DNA of 64,000 bases from Udaeobacter sp963725505 (GTDB taxonomy: Bacteria > Verrucomicrobiota > Verrucomicrobiia > Chthoniobacterales > UBA10450). Below are positions 18,446 to 26,914 of the stretch, in pieces. The notes under the pieces were generated by a model. The model was not told the DNA's origin. It worked only from the letters and a program-made list of their open reading frames with translations, and did not search any database. Position numbers and translations under genes: made by a program. Within the stretch, counting starts at the first letter, position 1. Every line of letters starts with the position of its first letter. The stretch is taken from NCBI GenBank assembly GCA_963725505.1, contig CAVRYN010000009.1, positions 1-64,000 of the forward strand. The letters are read 5' to 3'.

Positions 18446-19042
18446 TTACAAACTTGGTGCACGATATTTTTCAGAGAACCCAGCAATTACCGTCGGGTAA
18501 AGTTCGCGCTCAGCAATTTGAATCCGCGCATGCAGACTTTCCGGCGTATCGTGAGGCAAGATCGCTACCTCCCGTTGCGCAATGATCTGCCCGTGATCGA
18601 TTTTTTCATCAACATAATGGACGGTGCAGCCAGTCATCGTTTCGCCGGCCGCGAGAGCTTGTTTCCATGCTTCGAGGCCAGGAAATTTCGGCAAAAGCGA
18701 TGGATGGATGTTAATGATACTCCGGGGAAACGCCTTGAGCACCGGCGCGTGCAACACGCGCATAAAGCCGGCGAGAACCACGAGATGAACGCCGGCGTCG
18801 CGCAATATTTTCACAAGTTCCTCTTCTGCTTCTGGCTCCAGACGCGTGCGAAATTGGCCGGGCGTCAGATACGCATTCGCAACGGAAAACTCTCGCGCGA
18901 TATCAAGGATTGGTGCGTCGAGCACATCCGAAATCACCACACGCGCTTCCGCGGCAAGGTCGCCAGAGCGGATGTGCTCGAGGATCGCTCGGCAGTTGCT
19001 TCCCTTTCCCGATCCAAGAATTCCTATTGGCAACCGTTTCAT
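18446..19042 (-). CDS. purN: Phosphoribosylglycinamide formyltransferase
   Basis: PurN transfers a formyl group from 10-formyl-THF to GAR in purine synthesis. 198 residues. The phosphate-binding G-S-G-K-G-S-N is at 10-16, the catalytic N111-I-H113-P-S-L-L-P motif and the T-V-H-Y-V-D-E-K-I-D-H-G loop with its aspartate are present. It converges with gpsA and starts at ATG 19042. Confidence 0.95.
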   Translation of the reverse strand: MKRLPIGILGSGKGSNCRAILEHIRSGDLAAEARVVISDVLDAPILDIAREFSVANAYLTPGQFRTRLEPEAEEELVKILRDAGVHLVVLAGFMRVLHAPVLKAFPRSIINIHPSLLPKFPGLEAWKQALAAGETMTGCTVHYVDEKIDHGQIIAQREVAILPHDTPESLHARIQIAERELYPTVIAGFSEKYRAPSL

Positions 19043-19098
19043 TTAAATCGTTCTGCGTTTCGTTCTTAAATCGACACCCATTGCGGATGCTACAACGT

Positions 19099-19584
19099 TC
19101 ATTTCCTGCTGTTGCATATTTGTTCAATCAAGCGCGAGGTCGAATAGCCTGCCTCAAACGGAATAAGGCGAATCTGCGCGCCGATTTCCTTCAAGAGCGT
19201 CCGCTCCTCTTCGTCCAATGTTTCGGAGCTGTAATCGCCGCCTTTGACATAAATTGCGGGCCTGGCTGCAGCAAGAAACCGTGTCGCCCGCATTTCTGGA
19301 AAAACCGTGACGAGATCTACGCACTGCAAAGCGGCAAGAACCTCCGCGCGATCGCTCTCAGTCATGATCGGACGTCCGCTCCCTTTCAACTCGCGGACCG
19401 AACGATCGGCATTCAAGCCGACTGCCAGGAAATCACCGAGCGCACGCGCAGCTTGCAAATAACGGACGTGCCCGACGTGCAGCAGATCGAAACAGCCGTT
19501 TGTAGCCACCAGCCTTTTCCCAGCAGCACGCCATTTCTCACAGCGATCGGAAAGTTCCTCAAGATCGACGATTTTTGGGCTCAT
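19099..19584 (-). CDS. rfaE2: D-glycero-beta-D-manno-heptose 1-phosphate adenylyltransferase
   Basis: This nucleotidyltransferase makes ADP-heptose for LPS. The 161-residue stand-alone form corresponds to the C-terminal domain of bifunctional HldE. It has N-G-C-F-D-L-L-H-V-G-H with the HxGH nucleotide-binding motif, V-G-L-N-A-D, K-G-x-G-R-P, and Y-V-K-G-G-D-Y with E-E-E-R. The kinase half is not next to it and must be elsewhere. The product feeds GT9 heptosyltransferases such as the one at 7660-8883. It lies 56 bases upstream of purN on the same strand. Confidence 0.93.
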   Translation of the reverse strand: MSPKIVDLEELSDRCEKWRAAGKRLVATNGCFDLLHVGHVRYLQAARALGDFLAVGLNADRSVRELKGSGRPIMTESDRAEVLAALQCVDLVTVFPEMRATRFLAAARPAIYVKGGDYSSETLDEEERTLLKEIGAQIRLIPFEAGYSTSRLIEQICNSRK

Positions 19585-19675
19585 CTTTTCCTAGTCAAAA
19601 CTTTTGGCGTCATCACCGTATTGTGCGGCAACATTCGCAGTTGGCCTTTGATTGATTTGCGCGACTGTGTGAAAA

Positions 19676-20464
19676 ATGGCGGAAAGAAAAACAAAGCGCA
19701 ACACGCGAACATCAAAGGCGCGCGAGGTCTTCCAGATTTCCAGGAAACCGGTTGTGCACCTTGCCGCAGACTCTCGACTAAAAGATGTCGGCGATAGCCC
19801 AGGGCTACCGCGTGTCTATGATCCACCAATTCTGTTCGCCATCGCACGCGATTCACGCACGATCTTCACTAGCTGGAATATCGATTGGGTGTCGGTGTTT
19901 GAAAAAGCGATCCCGGTGGATCGACAAGTCCATCTTCGGGTGTATCGCGCAGATGGTCTCGAAGAAAAAAGTGTGGCTGTCGAGGCGATGGCGGGGATGC
20001 ATTATGTCACAACATCGGAACCTCATGGCTCTCATCGTGTTGAGATCGGATACTATCAACCCGCCGACGTCTGGCATTCAGTCGCAACGTCGAAAGAGGT
20101 TGTGATGCCGCCGAGTGGCATCACTGGAACTCGTGATGTGGATCTTGTTACGATTCCGTTTCACCTCAGTTTCCAACACCTTGTCGATTTGCTTGGACCA
20201 GCGAACGGCAGCGAGTTGGCAGTTGTCATTTCGCAATTTCAAAAGCGCGCATTGAGCAGCGAAGGGCGAACGCGATTGAGCTCAGAGGAGAAAAGAATTG
20301 TCCGCGAGCTAGATGTTTCGCTCTCCAACATCGCAGCGACGCGGCGCGCTTTTGACGAGGCCGACAGCGAAAAGCTTGCAAGGCGCACGGGCGCGCTCCT
20401 TGCATTCGGCCCCAGCAGCCCATCAGGCGGATTCGAAGGCCACTGGGCTTCAGCCGGGTCGTAA
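19676..20464 (+). CDS. DUF4912 domain protein
   Basis: A 262-residue protein with a basic N-terminus (Lys/Arg-rich, residues 2-15) and a DUF4912 core: L-P-R-V-Y-D-P-P-I-L-F-A-I-A-R-D near residue 43, then T-S-W-N-I-D-W, then H-R-V-E-I-G-Y-Y. This core resembles carbohydrate-binding or Ig-like modules and is found in cytoplasmic-looking proteins of Verrucomicrobiota, Firmicutes and Cyanobacteria; its function is unknown. The C-terminal third is charged and probably helical. It diverges from rfaE2. Confidence 0.8.
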   Translation: MAERKTKRNTRTSKAREVFQISRKPVVHLAADSRLKDVGDSPGLPRVYDPPILFAIARDSRTIFTSWNIDWVSVFEKAIPVDRQVHLRVYRADGLEEKSVAVEAMAGMHYVTTSEPHGSHRVEIGYYQPADVWHSVATSKEVVMPPSGITGTRDVDLVTIPFHLSFQHLVDLLGPANGSELAVVISQFQKRALSSEGRTRLSSEEKRIVRELDVSLSNIAATRRAFDEADSEKLARRTGALLAFGPSSPSGGFEGHWASAGS

Positions 20465-20477
20465 GTCTGTTGGCCCG

Positions 20478-22034
20478 TTAAATCGGCGCCGCGTTTTCGC
20501 GTGGCTTTGCGAGTTTACTGCGGCGGATGCCGTAAAAGAAGTAAATCACAATGCCGATGACAAACCAGACCAGCAACCGTCGCCAAGTCGGCCATGGAAG
20601 CGCGGCCATAAGCGTGAGCGCGGAGATCGCGCCTGCCGGGGCGACGAACCAGACCCACGGCGTTTTGAATTTGCGCGGCAAATTCGGCTCGCGCACACGC
20701 AGCACGAGGATTCCGACTGAGACGATGACAAACGCGAGCAATGTGCCAATGGAGCAGAGGCTGCCCGCCTCGCGTACCGTGAACAGGGCCGAAAAAATCG
20801 CCACTCCCACGCCAGTCATGATAGACGTCAGCCAAGGCGTACGGAAGCGTGGATGCACCCGGCTCACGAACGGCGGCAGGAGACCATCGCGCGCCATGCT
20901 GTAAAATACGCGCGATTGTCCCAGTAACATCACGAGGATGACCGACGACAAACCGGCGATTGCGCCGAGCTTTATCAACCGCCCCATCCAGCCCATGCCC
21001 GCGCTGTCCGCCGCCACCGCGATCGGGTCCGGCACGTCAAGCAGACCGTACGGCACAACGCCCGTCGCGATGCCCGACACGAGGATGTAGAGCACCGTGC
21101 AAACCAGCAGCGAGCCAATGATGCCGATGGGCATGTCGCGTTGCGGATTTTTTGCCTCCTGTGCCGCGGTGCTCACGGCGTCGAAGCCGATATAGGCGAA
21201 GAAGACGATGCCCGCGCCGGTCATCACGCCGCTCCAGCCGAAATGACCCGAGTGGCCTGTGTTCGCCGGGATGAACGGATGCCAGTTCGCAGAGTTGATG
21301 GCGTGAAACGCGCCGAAGATGAACAGCACCACCACCGCCACCTTTACCATCACGATCAGATTGTTGAAGTTCGCCGACTCCTTGATGCCAACGACGAGCA
21401 ACGTCGTGACCACAAAGATGATGAACACAGCTGGAAGATTGAAGATCGTCGTCACCTGGGCCAGGGTCGTCGGGTCGGTTCCCGCGGTCTTGATTTGATC
21501 CAGCAGAGATGCGCTGCTCACCACCCAGCCGACTTTTGCTTGCACGAGCGGTGCGAGCGCAGCGGGAAGTTGAATCAATTCCGTGCCGCGCGCGGCCGAC
21601 AACGCGGGCGGGATGTTGATGCCAAAATCGTGCAGAAACGACACCACATAGCCGGACCAACCGATGGCCACAGTGATCGCGCCCACGGCGTATTCGAGGA
21701 TTAAGTCCCAGCCAATGATCCACGCGACGAGTTCGCCGAGCGTGGCGTAGCCGTAGGTGTAGGCGCTGCCGGCCATCGGCACGAGCGACGCGAATTCGCT
21801 GTAGCACAACGCGGCGAACACTGATGCCACGCCCGCAAGTACAAATGACAACACCACGGCGGGCCCGGCATTTTGCGCCGCGACCGTGCCCGTAAGGACA
21901 AAGATGCCCGTGCCTATGATCGCGCCAATGCCAAGCGCGGTGAGATTCAGCGCGCCCAGAGCGCGCTTGAGACTGTGATCGGTCAGTGCCTCAGCCTGGA
22001 GGTCGGTGACGCTCTTACGTCGAAATAAATTCAT
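20478..22034 (-). CDS. APC-superfamily amino acid permease (cationic amino acid transporter type)
   Basis: 518 residues, about 12-14 membrane segments. The first helix carries the APC signature A-L-G-I-G-A-I-I-G-T-G-I-F-V near residues 35-48. F-A-A-L-C-Y-S-E-F and A-G-S-A-Y-T-Y-G-Y-A-T-L-G-E follow, and F-F-A-Y-I-G-F-D-A-V-S-T-A-A-Q-E is in helix 6-7. These match the CAT/YfnA group of amino acid/proton symporters. It starts at ATG 22034. A second APC permease lies 47 bases upstream on the same strand, so both may be one unit. Confidence 0.92.
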   Translation of the reverse strand: MNLFRRKSVTDLQAEALTDHSLKRALGALNLTALGIGAIIGTGIFVLTGTVAAQNAGPAVVLSFVLAGVASVFAALCYSEFASLVPMAGSAYTYGYATLGELVAWIIGWDLILEYAVGAITVAIGWSGYVVSFLHDFGINIPPALSAARGTELIQLPAALAPLVQAKVGWVVSSASLLDQIKTAGTDPTTLAQVTTIFNLPAVFIIFVVTTLLVVGIKESANFNNLIVMVKVAVVVLFIFGAFHAINSANWHPFIPANTGHSGHFGWSGVMTGAGIVFFAYIGFDAVSTAAQEAKNPQRDMPIGIIGSLLVCTVLYILVSGIATGVVPYGLLDVPDPIAVAADSAGMGWMGRLIKLGAIAGLSSVILVMLLGQSRVFYSMARDGLLPPFVSRVHPRFRTPWLTSIMTGVGVAIFSALFTVREAGSLCSIGTLLAFVIVSVGILVLRVREPNLPRKFKTPWVWFVAPAGAISALTLMAALPWPTWRRLLVWFVIGIVIYFFYGIRRSKLAKPRENAAPI

Positions 22035-22081
22035 GGGCGAAGTTGGTTTTTGGATGTGCTAATCGGGATGGGCCAAGCAAG

Positions 22082-23590
22082 TCAAGCTGGCGGTGATTTA
22101 CTCCCGAGAAATTTCCAAACAAAATAAATCGGCACGCCAGTTAGGACGATCATCAAGCCCGGCCAGGTAGTAGCCGTCTGATACATGAACAGCACCACGA
22201 GAATCACGGTCGCGCCGACGACGTATAGAGCCGGCACGATTGGATACCCAAATGCCCGATAAGGTCGTTCCACGTCTGGCTGTTTTCGACGCAGCAGGAA
22301 GATGCCGATGATCGTCAGGATGTAGAAGATGAGCGCGGCCGAAATGACATAGTCGAGCAAGTTGCCGTAAAGGTTGCCGTAACCGGTAACGCTGCCGTCT
22401 GCATTGGTCTTAACGGTTCGCGGCAGGACGAGGACACCGGCCCAGATGCCTTGAATGATGAGACCCCATGCGGGCACATGATTCTTGTTCAACTCGCCAA
22501 CCCGACGAAAGAAGAGACCATCCCGCGCCATCGCATAGTACGCGCGCGCGCCGGCCAGAATCAGCCCGTTATTGCATCCGAAAGTGGAAACCATGATCGC
22601 GAGGGCCATGATCGCCGCGCCCGCGCCGGGGAAGATGACGTTAGCGGTCTCAGACGCGACGCGGTCGCTGGGCGCGTTCTGAATTGCATCGAAAGGCAGC
22701 GCCGCCAGATACGCGACGTTGGCTAACAGATAAAGTCCGATCACGAGGAACGTGCCGAACGCGAGTGAGAGCGGCACGTTGCGTCGCGGATTGACCACCT
22801 CGCCCGCCGTGAATGTGATGTTGTTCCACGCGTCGGCAGAGAAAAGCGAATTTGTTTGCGCCACGCAAATTCCGACGAAGAGCCCGAAAGCGGTCGCAGC
22901 GGTCAGACCTGCGCCCACATCCTGCAAATTTCCACGTATCGTCCAGAAGTCGCTGAAGTTTCCTGCGCCTGCACCGGATCGCAGGCCGACGATGATGCCG
23001 AGCACGATGAGCGCGATCAGCGCGCCCGTTTTTGCCGTGGTGAAAACGTTTTGGATCAGCTTTCCGACTTCCAAGCCGCGTGTGTTCGTGAATGTGAGAA
23101 AACCAATCAGCGCCAGGCCGACGAGTTGTGCGGTGGAAAGTGATACCGCATAGCCGCCGAAACGAATCGGCGCGATTAGATAATTGCTTTCTGAAACCCA
23201 GGGAAGAAGCACACCTGTGTAACGGGCGAATCCGACCGCGACCGCAGCGATCGTCCCCGTCTGAATGACAAGGAACAGCGTCCAGCCGTAAAGAAATCCC
23301 CAAAGCGGCGAAAAAGCTTCGCGAAGATAGACGTACTGTCCACCTGCTTTTGGCATCATCGCCGCCAGTTCCCCGTACGATAGCGCGGCCGTTAGCGTGA
23401 GCAGCCCCGTCACGACCCAGACGACGAGCAACCAACCCGGCGAACCGACCTGTCGGGCGATGATCGACGAAACGATGAAAATTCCCGAGCCGATCATCGA
23501 GCCAGCCACGAGCATGGTTGAGTCGAGCAAGCCGAGTCCTCTGACGAATTTCTGCTCGGCTGCAGGTGTTTCAGTTATCGCAGTTGTCAT
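22082..23590 (-). CDS. APC-superfamily amino acid permease (LAT/exchanger-like)
   Basis: 502 residues with about 12 membrane segments. Helix 1 has the motif G-S-M-I-G-S-G-I-F-I near residue 31, followed by the Y-G-E-L-A-A-M-M-P-K-A-G-G-Q-Y-V-Y-L-R-E segment typical of SLC7-like exchangers, and Y-Y-A-M-A-R-D-G-L-F-F in helix 8-9. It differs clearly from its neighbour, so this is not a recent duplication. The substrate cannot be read from sequence; a neutral amino acid is likely. Confidence 0.92.
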   Translation of the reverse strand: MTTAITETPAAEQKFVRGLGLLDSTMLVAGSMIGSGIFIVSSIIARQVGSPGWLLVVWVVTGLLTLTAALSYGELAAMMPKAGGQYVYLREAFSPLWGFLYGWTLFLVIQTGTIAAVAVGFARYTGVLLPWVSESNYLIAPIRFGGYAVSLSTAQLVGLALIGFLTFTNTRGLEVGKLIQNVFTTAKTGALIALIVLGIIVGLRSGAGAGNFSDFWTIRGNLQDVGAGLTAATAFGLFVGICVAQTNSLFSADAWNNITFTAGEVVNPRRNVPLSLAFGTFLVIGLYLLANVAYLAALPFDAIQNAPSDRVASETANVIFPGAGAAIMALAIMVSTFGCNNGLILAGARAYYAMARDGLFFRRVGELNKNHVPAWGLIIQGIWAGVLVLPRTVKTNADGSVTGYGNLYGNLLDYVISAALIFYILTIIGIFLLRRKQPDVERPYRAFGYPIVPALYVVGATVILVVLFMYQTATTWPGLMIVLTGVPIYFVWKFLGSKSPPA

Positions 23591-23696
23591 CTAGGCCGAT
23601 TGATTTGGCGCAGAGTTAATCACCACTAGTGCGCATCATGCAATGCAAAAAAACGGCTATTCAAAACGCAAAAGTGCTTACGCGTAAAAAAGAACT

Positions 23697-24698
23697 GTGC
23701 TAATCTCCCGCCCCGTGCCGATCGCAAATCATCTCTCCTTCCTGCGGAAGTTTTTGTCGATTTCGTGCGCTGCGTTGGCAGTGATTGTCGAATTGGCTGC
23801 CGCGCCGCAGGGCGCTTACGCGCGGGCTACCCCGCAGTTTGAAGCGCTGCCGCTGGTGCGCTCGCGGCAAAATCATTTACTCGTGCGCGCCTTTATCAAT
23901 GGTAAGCCGGCATGGCTTACGGTCGATAGCGGGGCGCCTGTAAGCGTAGTCGCTTTGAATCGTCGCGAGTATTTTCGGCTGAAACCAACCACAGCCGAAT
24001 CAAAGTTGCCCGCACGCGTTCAAATTAACGGCGCGTTCAATAGTGTAGCGATCGCGCGTGAGCTCCGGATCGGGGGACTGACTCTGGTCGATGAGCCGGT
24101 GGTTACTGTGGACATTGGCTACTCTGCTCGCGCAGCGCGACGCGCTCACGAACAGGAAATCGACGGGATCATTGGAGCTGACATTCTTTTCCCAACACAA
24201 GCGGTCTTGGATTGCGAACGGCAGTTACTCATTTTAAAGACCGACCCGGAAGTCATGGGACGCGTACCCGGGTTCGACCGACGCGGATTGCGAGCTGTTC
24301 CGATTCAAGTCAGCGAGGATTATAATCTGTATGTTAATGGTTCCGTTAACGGAAAACCCGCCAAGCTCATGGTCGATACCGGCTCGTTCGCCACGCTGTT
24401 GCACCGCTCTTTTGTCCGGCGAATGCGAATTGCGACTCGGGAGACGCAGTTTAGTTCGTCGGCTGTGAATCTGAAGGAGCGTGGCGTGCGCGTGGCGCTT
24501 ATTCGCAAACTGTCGGTAGGCTCGGTCGATATCTTCGGTAAGGAAGTGGGCGTCATTGACCTGGAAGGACTAATTCATGACGGCTTATTGGAACCCCGCG
24601 ACGGCGGGGTACCCGTCGCCGGTCTGCTCGGCGGGGAAACGTTAAGACGGCATCACGGCATCATCGACTTCGGCACGCGCACGCTTTATTTGAGATAG
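23697..24698 (+). CDS. Secreted protein with two retropepsin-like aspartyl protease domains
   Basis: A signal-peptide-like hydrophobic segment lies at about residues 20-40, ending near an Ala-x-Ala site. Two half-domains follow. The first has W-L-T-V-D-S-G-A-P-V-S near residue 79; the second has K-L-M-V-D-T-G-S-F-A-T near residue 224. Each carries one catalytic Asp, preceded by N-G-K-P-A, and ends with a G-x-L-G or I-I-G-A hydrophobic strand. Retroviral-type proteases pair two such domains, so this chain may form one active site by itself. It starts at GTG 23697, or at the in-frame GTG at 23715. The target is unknown. It lies just upstream of the nucleotidyltransferase gene. Confidence 0.82.
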   Translation: MLISRPVPIANHLSFLRKFLSISCAALAVIVELAAAPQGAYARATPQFEALPLVRSRQNHLLVRAFINGKPAWLTVDSGAPVSVVALNRREYFRLKPTTAESKLPARVQINGAFNSVAIARELRIGGLTLVDEPVVTVDIGYSARAARRAHEQEIDGIIGADILFPTQAVLDCERQLLILKTDPEVMGRVPGFDRRGLRAVPIQVSEDYNLYVNGSVNGKPAKLMVDTGSFATLLHRSFVRRMRIATRETQFSSSAVNLKERGVRVALIRKLSVGSVDIFGKEVGVIDLEGLIHDGLLEPRDGGVPVAGLLGGETLRRHHGIIDFGTRTLYLR

Positions 24699-24757
24699 CG
24701 GGCACCGCCGATCGACTTTGTCATTCCAATGAAGTCGAGGAGTCTCTCGCTTTTCTG

Positions 24758-25711
24758 GTGGTGAACCAAATTACACAAGCGTTCGTTTTAGCCGCCGGCC
24801 TCGGCACGCGCTTGCGGCCGTTGACCGAAGATTTTCCAAAGCCGCTCATCCCGATTTTTCAAAAACCGCTCATCACTTTTGCGCTCGATCATTTGATTGC
24901 GGCAGGAGTGCAATCCTTTGTCATCAACACGCACCGGCTGCCAAACTTGTTCCATGAATTTTTCTCGGGGAACGCTTACGACGGTCGTTCCGTTACGCTC
25001 GCTCATGAGCCAGATCTGCTCGAAACCGGCGGCGGAATCAAAAATGTGGAAGGCGTTCTTGGAAAAGAACCGTTCATCGTTTACAGCGGCGATATTTTGA
25101 CCGACGTCGCGCTCGAACCGCTGATTGCCGAACATTTTCGCGCCGGCAATGATGTGACGCTGGGCCTTCGGCGGAACACTGGCCTCGGGGCGGGCGTGGT
25201 CATGCGCAATGGCCGCATCGTCGAGATCTCAACAAAATCCAATCCCAAGGAAAACTTTGATTACGCTAACATTTCCGTCTGGAACCCGGAAGTTTTCGCT
25301 CGCATTCCCGCCAAGCGGAAAATTTCATTCATTCCCATCTTGATTGATTGGATCAACCAGGGCGGAACGATCGGCGGCCTAGCGCTAGATGACGGGAATT
25401 GGTTCAACATCGGGTCACGCAAGCAATATCTGGACGTCCACCGGGCGATTTCGAGCAAATATTGGCGACCGGCTTACGTGAAAACGCGGGACTGGGCCGA
25501 GTCTGTCGCGAAAAACGCTCATATCGATCCGACCGCACAAGTTCGCGGATGTTCTGTGGTTGGGCCGGACTGCCGAGTCGGCGCGGAAGCGGTCCTCGAA
25601 GACACAATTTTGTGGCCGGGTGCAGAAATTACTTCCAAAAGTCAGCTTTACAGTTGTATTGTCCGCTCCCGAAAAAAGGTCAGCGGCATCCATCGCAACA
25701 TCGACATCTAG
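24758..25711 (+). CDS. Sugar-1-phosphate nucleotidyltransferase with C-terminal left-handed beta-helix
   Basis: Residues 8-30 hold the family signature L-A-A-G-L-G-T-R-L-R-P-L-T then F-P-K-P-L-I-P-I. The metal site Y-S-G-D-I-L-T-D is near residue 109. Residues 240-317 look like hexapeptide repeats (I-D-P-T-A-Q-V, V-V-G-P-D-C-R-V-G). Relatives are MurU (UDP-MurNAc) and mannose-1-phosphate guanylyltransferases. The next gene, eight bases on, encodes an AmgK-like sugar kinase. In Pseudomonas, AmgK and MurU together recycle cell-wall MurNAc, so the same role is plausible. The longer C-terminus differs from the shorter MurU and leaves a GDP-mannose type role open. The start is one of two adjacent GTGs (24758 or 24761). 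Confidence 0.87.
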   Translation: MVNQITQAFVLAAGLGTRLRPLTEDFPKPLIPIFQKPLITFALDHLIAAGVQSFVINTHRLPNLFHEFFSGNAYDGRSVTLAHEPDLLETGGGIKNVEGVLGKEPFIVYSGDILTDVALEPLIAEHFRAGNDVTLGLRRNTGLGAGVVMRNGRIVEISTKSNPKENFDYANISVWNPEVFARIPAKRKISFIPILIDWINQGGTIGGLALDDGNWFNIGSRKQYLDVHRAISSKYWRPAYVKTRDWAESVAKNAHIDPTAQVRGCSVVGPDCRVGAEAVLEDTILWPGAEITSKSQLYSCIVRSRKKVSGIHRNIDI

Positions 25712-25719
25712 ATCTAACT

Positions 25720-26715
25720 ATGAGAACCGCGCTGCTTCTTCGACAAACGCGAATGCATTTTCCGCGTCTGGATGTCGATCAGATAAAAATCAGGCCGATC
25801 GAAAAAGGAGGTTCGGACCGGAAATTTTATCGAATCCATTGCGGTGCAGATCCGGCAGCTGCCGGACTGATCCTGGTTAAGTACAATCTGGAGCGTGAAG
25901 AAAACCGGCATTACGTCCAGATCGCGCAATTTCTCGACCGCCAGGGAATCCGCGTGCCGAAGATTTATTTTCACGATCCGGCCGAAGGCCTCATCTGGAT
26001 CGAAGACTTGGGCGAGCGCGACCTCTGCAGTTACCAACACGAGAGCTGGCTCGTCCGCCGCGCGTTCTACGAATCAGCGCTCGACCAGATTTTGAAGCTT
26101 CACAGTCTGCCAGAGTCGGTCTGCGTAGAAATGAAGGGGCATTTGCCGGCGGAGTTCAACGCGGCCCTTTACCGGTGGGAACAGAAATACTTTTTCCAGA
26201 ATTGTCTTGGCCGCTATTTCAAGGTCAGCGAGTCAAAACGCAAAGAGCTGGCAGTGCTTCCCGCTCTACGCCAAATCGCAAAACACCTTGCGAGTCTGCC
26301 AAGGGTTTTGGTGCATCGCGATTTTCAATCGCAAAACATCATCATCCAGAACGGGCAGGCTAACCTGATTGATTTTCAGGGGATGCGTCCCGGTCTCGCC
26401 GAATACGATCTCGCGTCGTTCTTATACGATCCGTATGTCGAGCTTGCCGAAACGGAGCGAGCCGAGTTGCTCACGTACTATCGCAGACGGCAACTGGAAA
26501 ACGGGATCACTGTTGACGGCGATTTCGATGTGAAATTGCGCCTGTGCGCGATGCAACGCCTCATGCAGGCGCTGGGCGCTTATGCGTTTCTCGGTTTGGT
26601 CAAAGATCACGAACATTTCCTGGAATACATTCCCAATGCGCTGGGCTCGTTGCGCACGGTTGTGGCAAAAATCGATAATCTCCAGCCACTCGCATCTTTT
26701 CTCGCAGAGGTCTGA
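25720..26715 (+). CDS. Aminoglycoside phosphotransferase-family sugar kinase (AmgK-like)
   Basis: ATG 25720 gives 331 residues. The N-lobe has E-K-G-G-S-D-R-K-F-Y-R-I; the hinge region reads I-W-I-E-D-L-G-E-R-D-L. The catalytic loop is V-L-V-H-R-D-F-Q-S-Q-N-I near residue 202 and the metal-binding D-F-Q-G near 222. These kinase-fold enzymes phosphorylate the anomeric hydroxyl of amino sugars such as MurNAc. Its coupling to the nucleotidyltransferase supports a kinase-then-nucleotidyl transfer route to an activated sugar. The frame extends upstream into that gene, but the ATG fits the domain boundary. Confidence 0.85.
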   Translation: MRTALLLRQTRMHFPRLDVDQIKIRPIEKGGSDRKFYRIHCGADPAAAGLILVKYNLEREENRHYVQIAQFLDRQGIRVPKIYFHDPAEGLIWIEDLGERDLCSYQHESWLVRRAFYESALDQILKLHSLPESVCVEMKGHLPAEFNAALYRWEQKYFFQNCLGRYFKVSESKRKELAVLPALRQIAKHLASLPRVLVHRDFQSQNIIIQNGQANLIDFQGMRPGLAEYDLASFLYDPYVELAETERAELLTYYRRRQLENGITVDGDFDVKLRLCAMQRLMQALGAYAFLGLVKDHEHFLEYIPNALGSLRTVVAKIDNLQPLASFLAEV

Positions 26716-26914
26716 TCGCGAGACGCTCAACTTATTGAGCGATCAACACGGCCATCGGTATTCTCTTCTCTGCCTGACAAGAAGGGGCACGACCCAAGGG
26801 CGTGGAGTAGGCGTGTTGCTATAGGAGTCGAGCCTGACGTTGATTTGCGCCTTGCTCGTCGCGCTGCCGGTCGCTTCAGCACAGCTGCGAGCACGTCTAA
26901 CTATTTTTGTCCTC

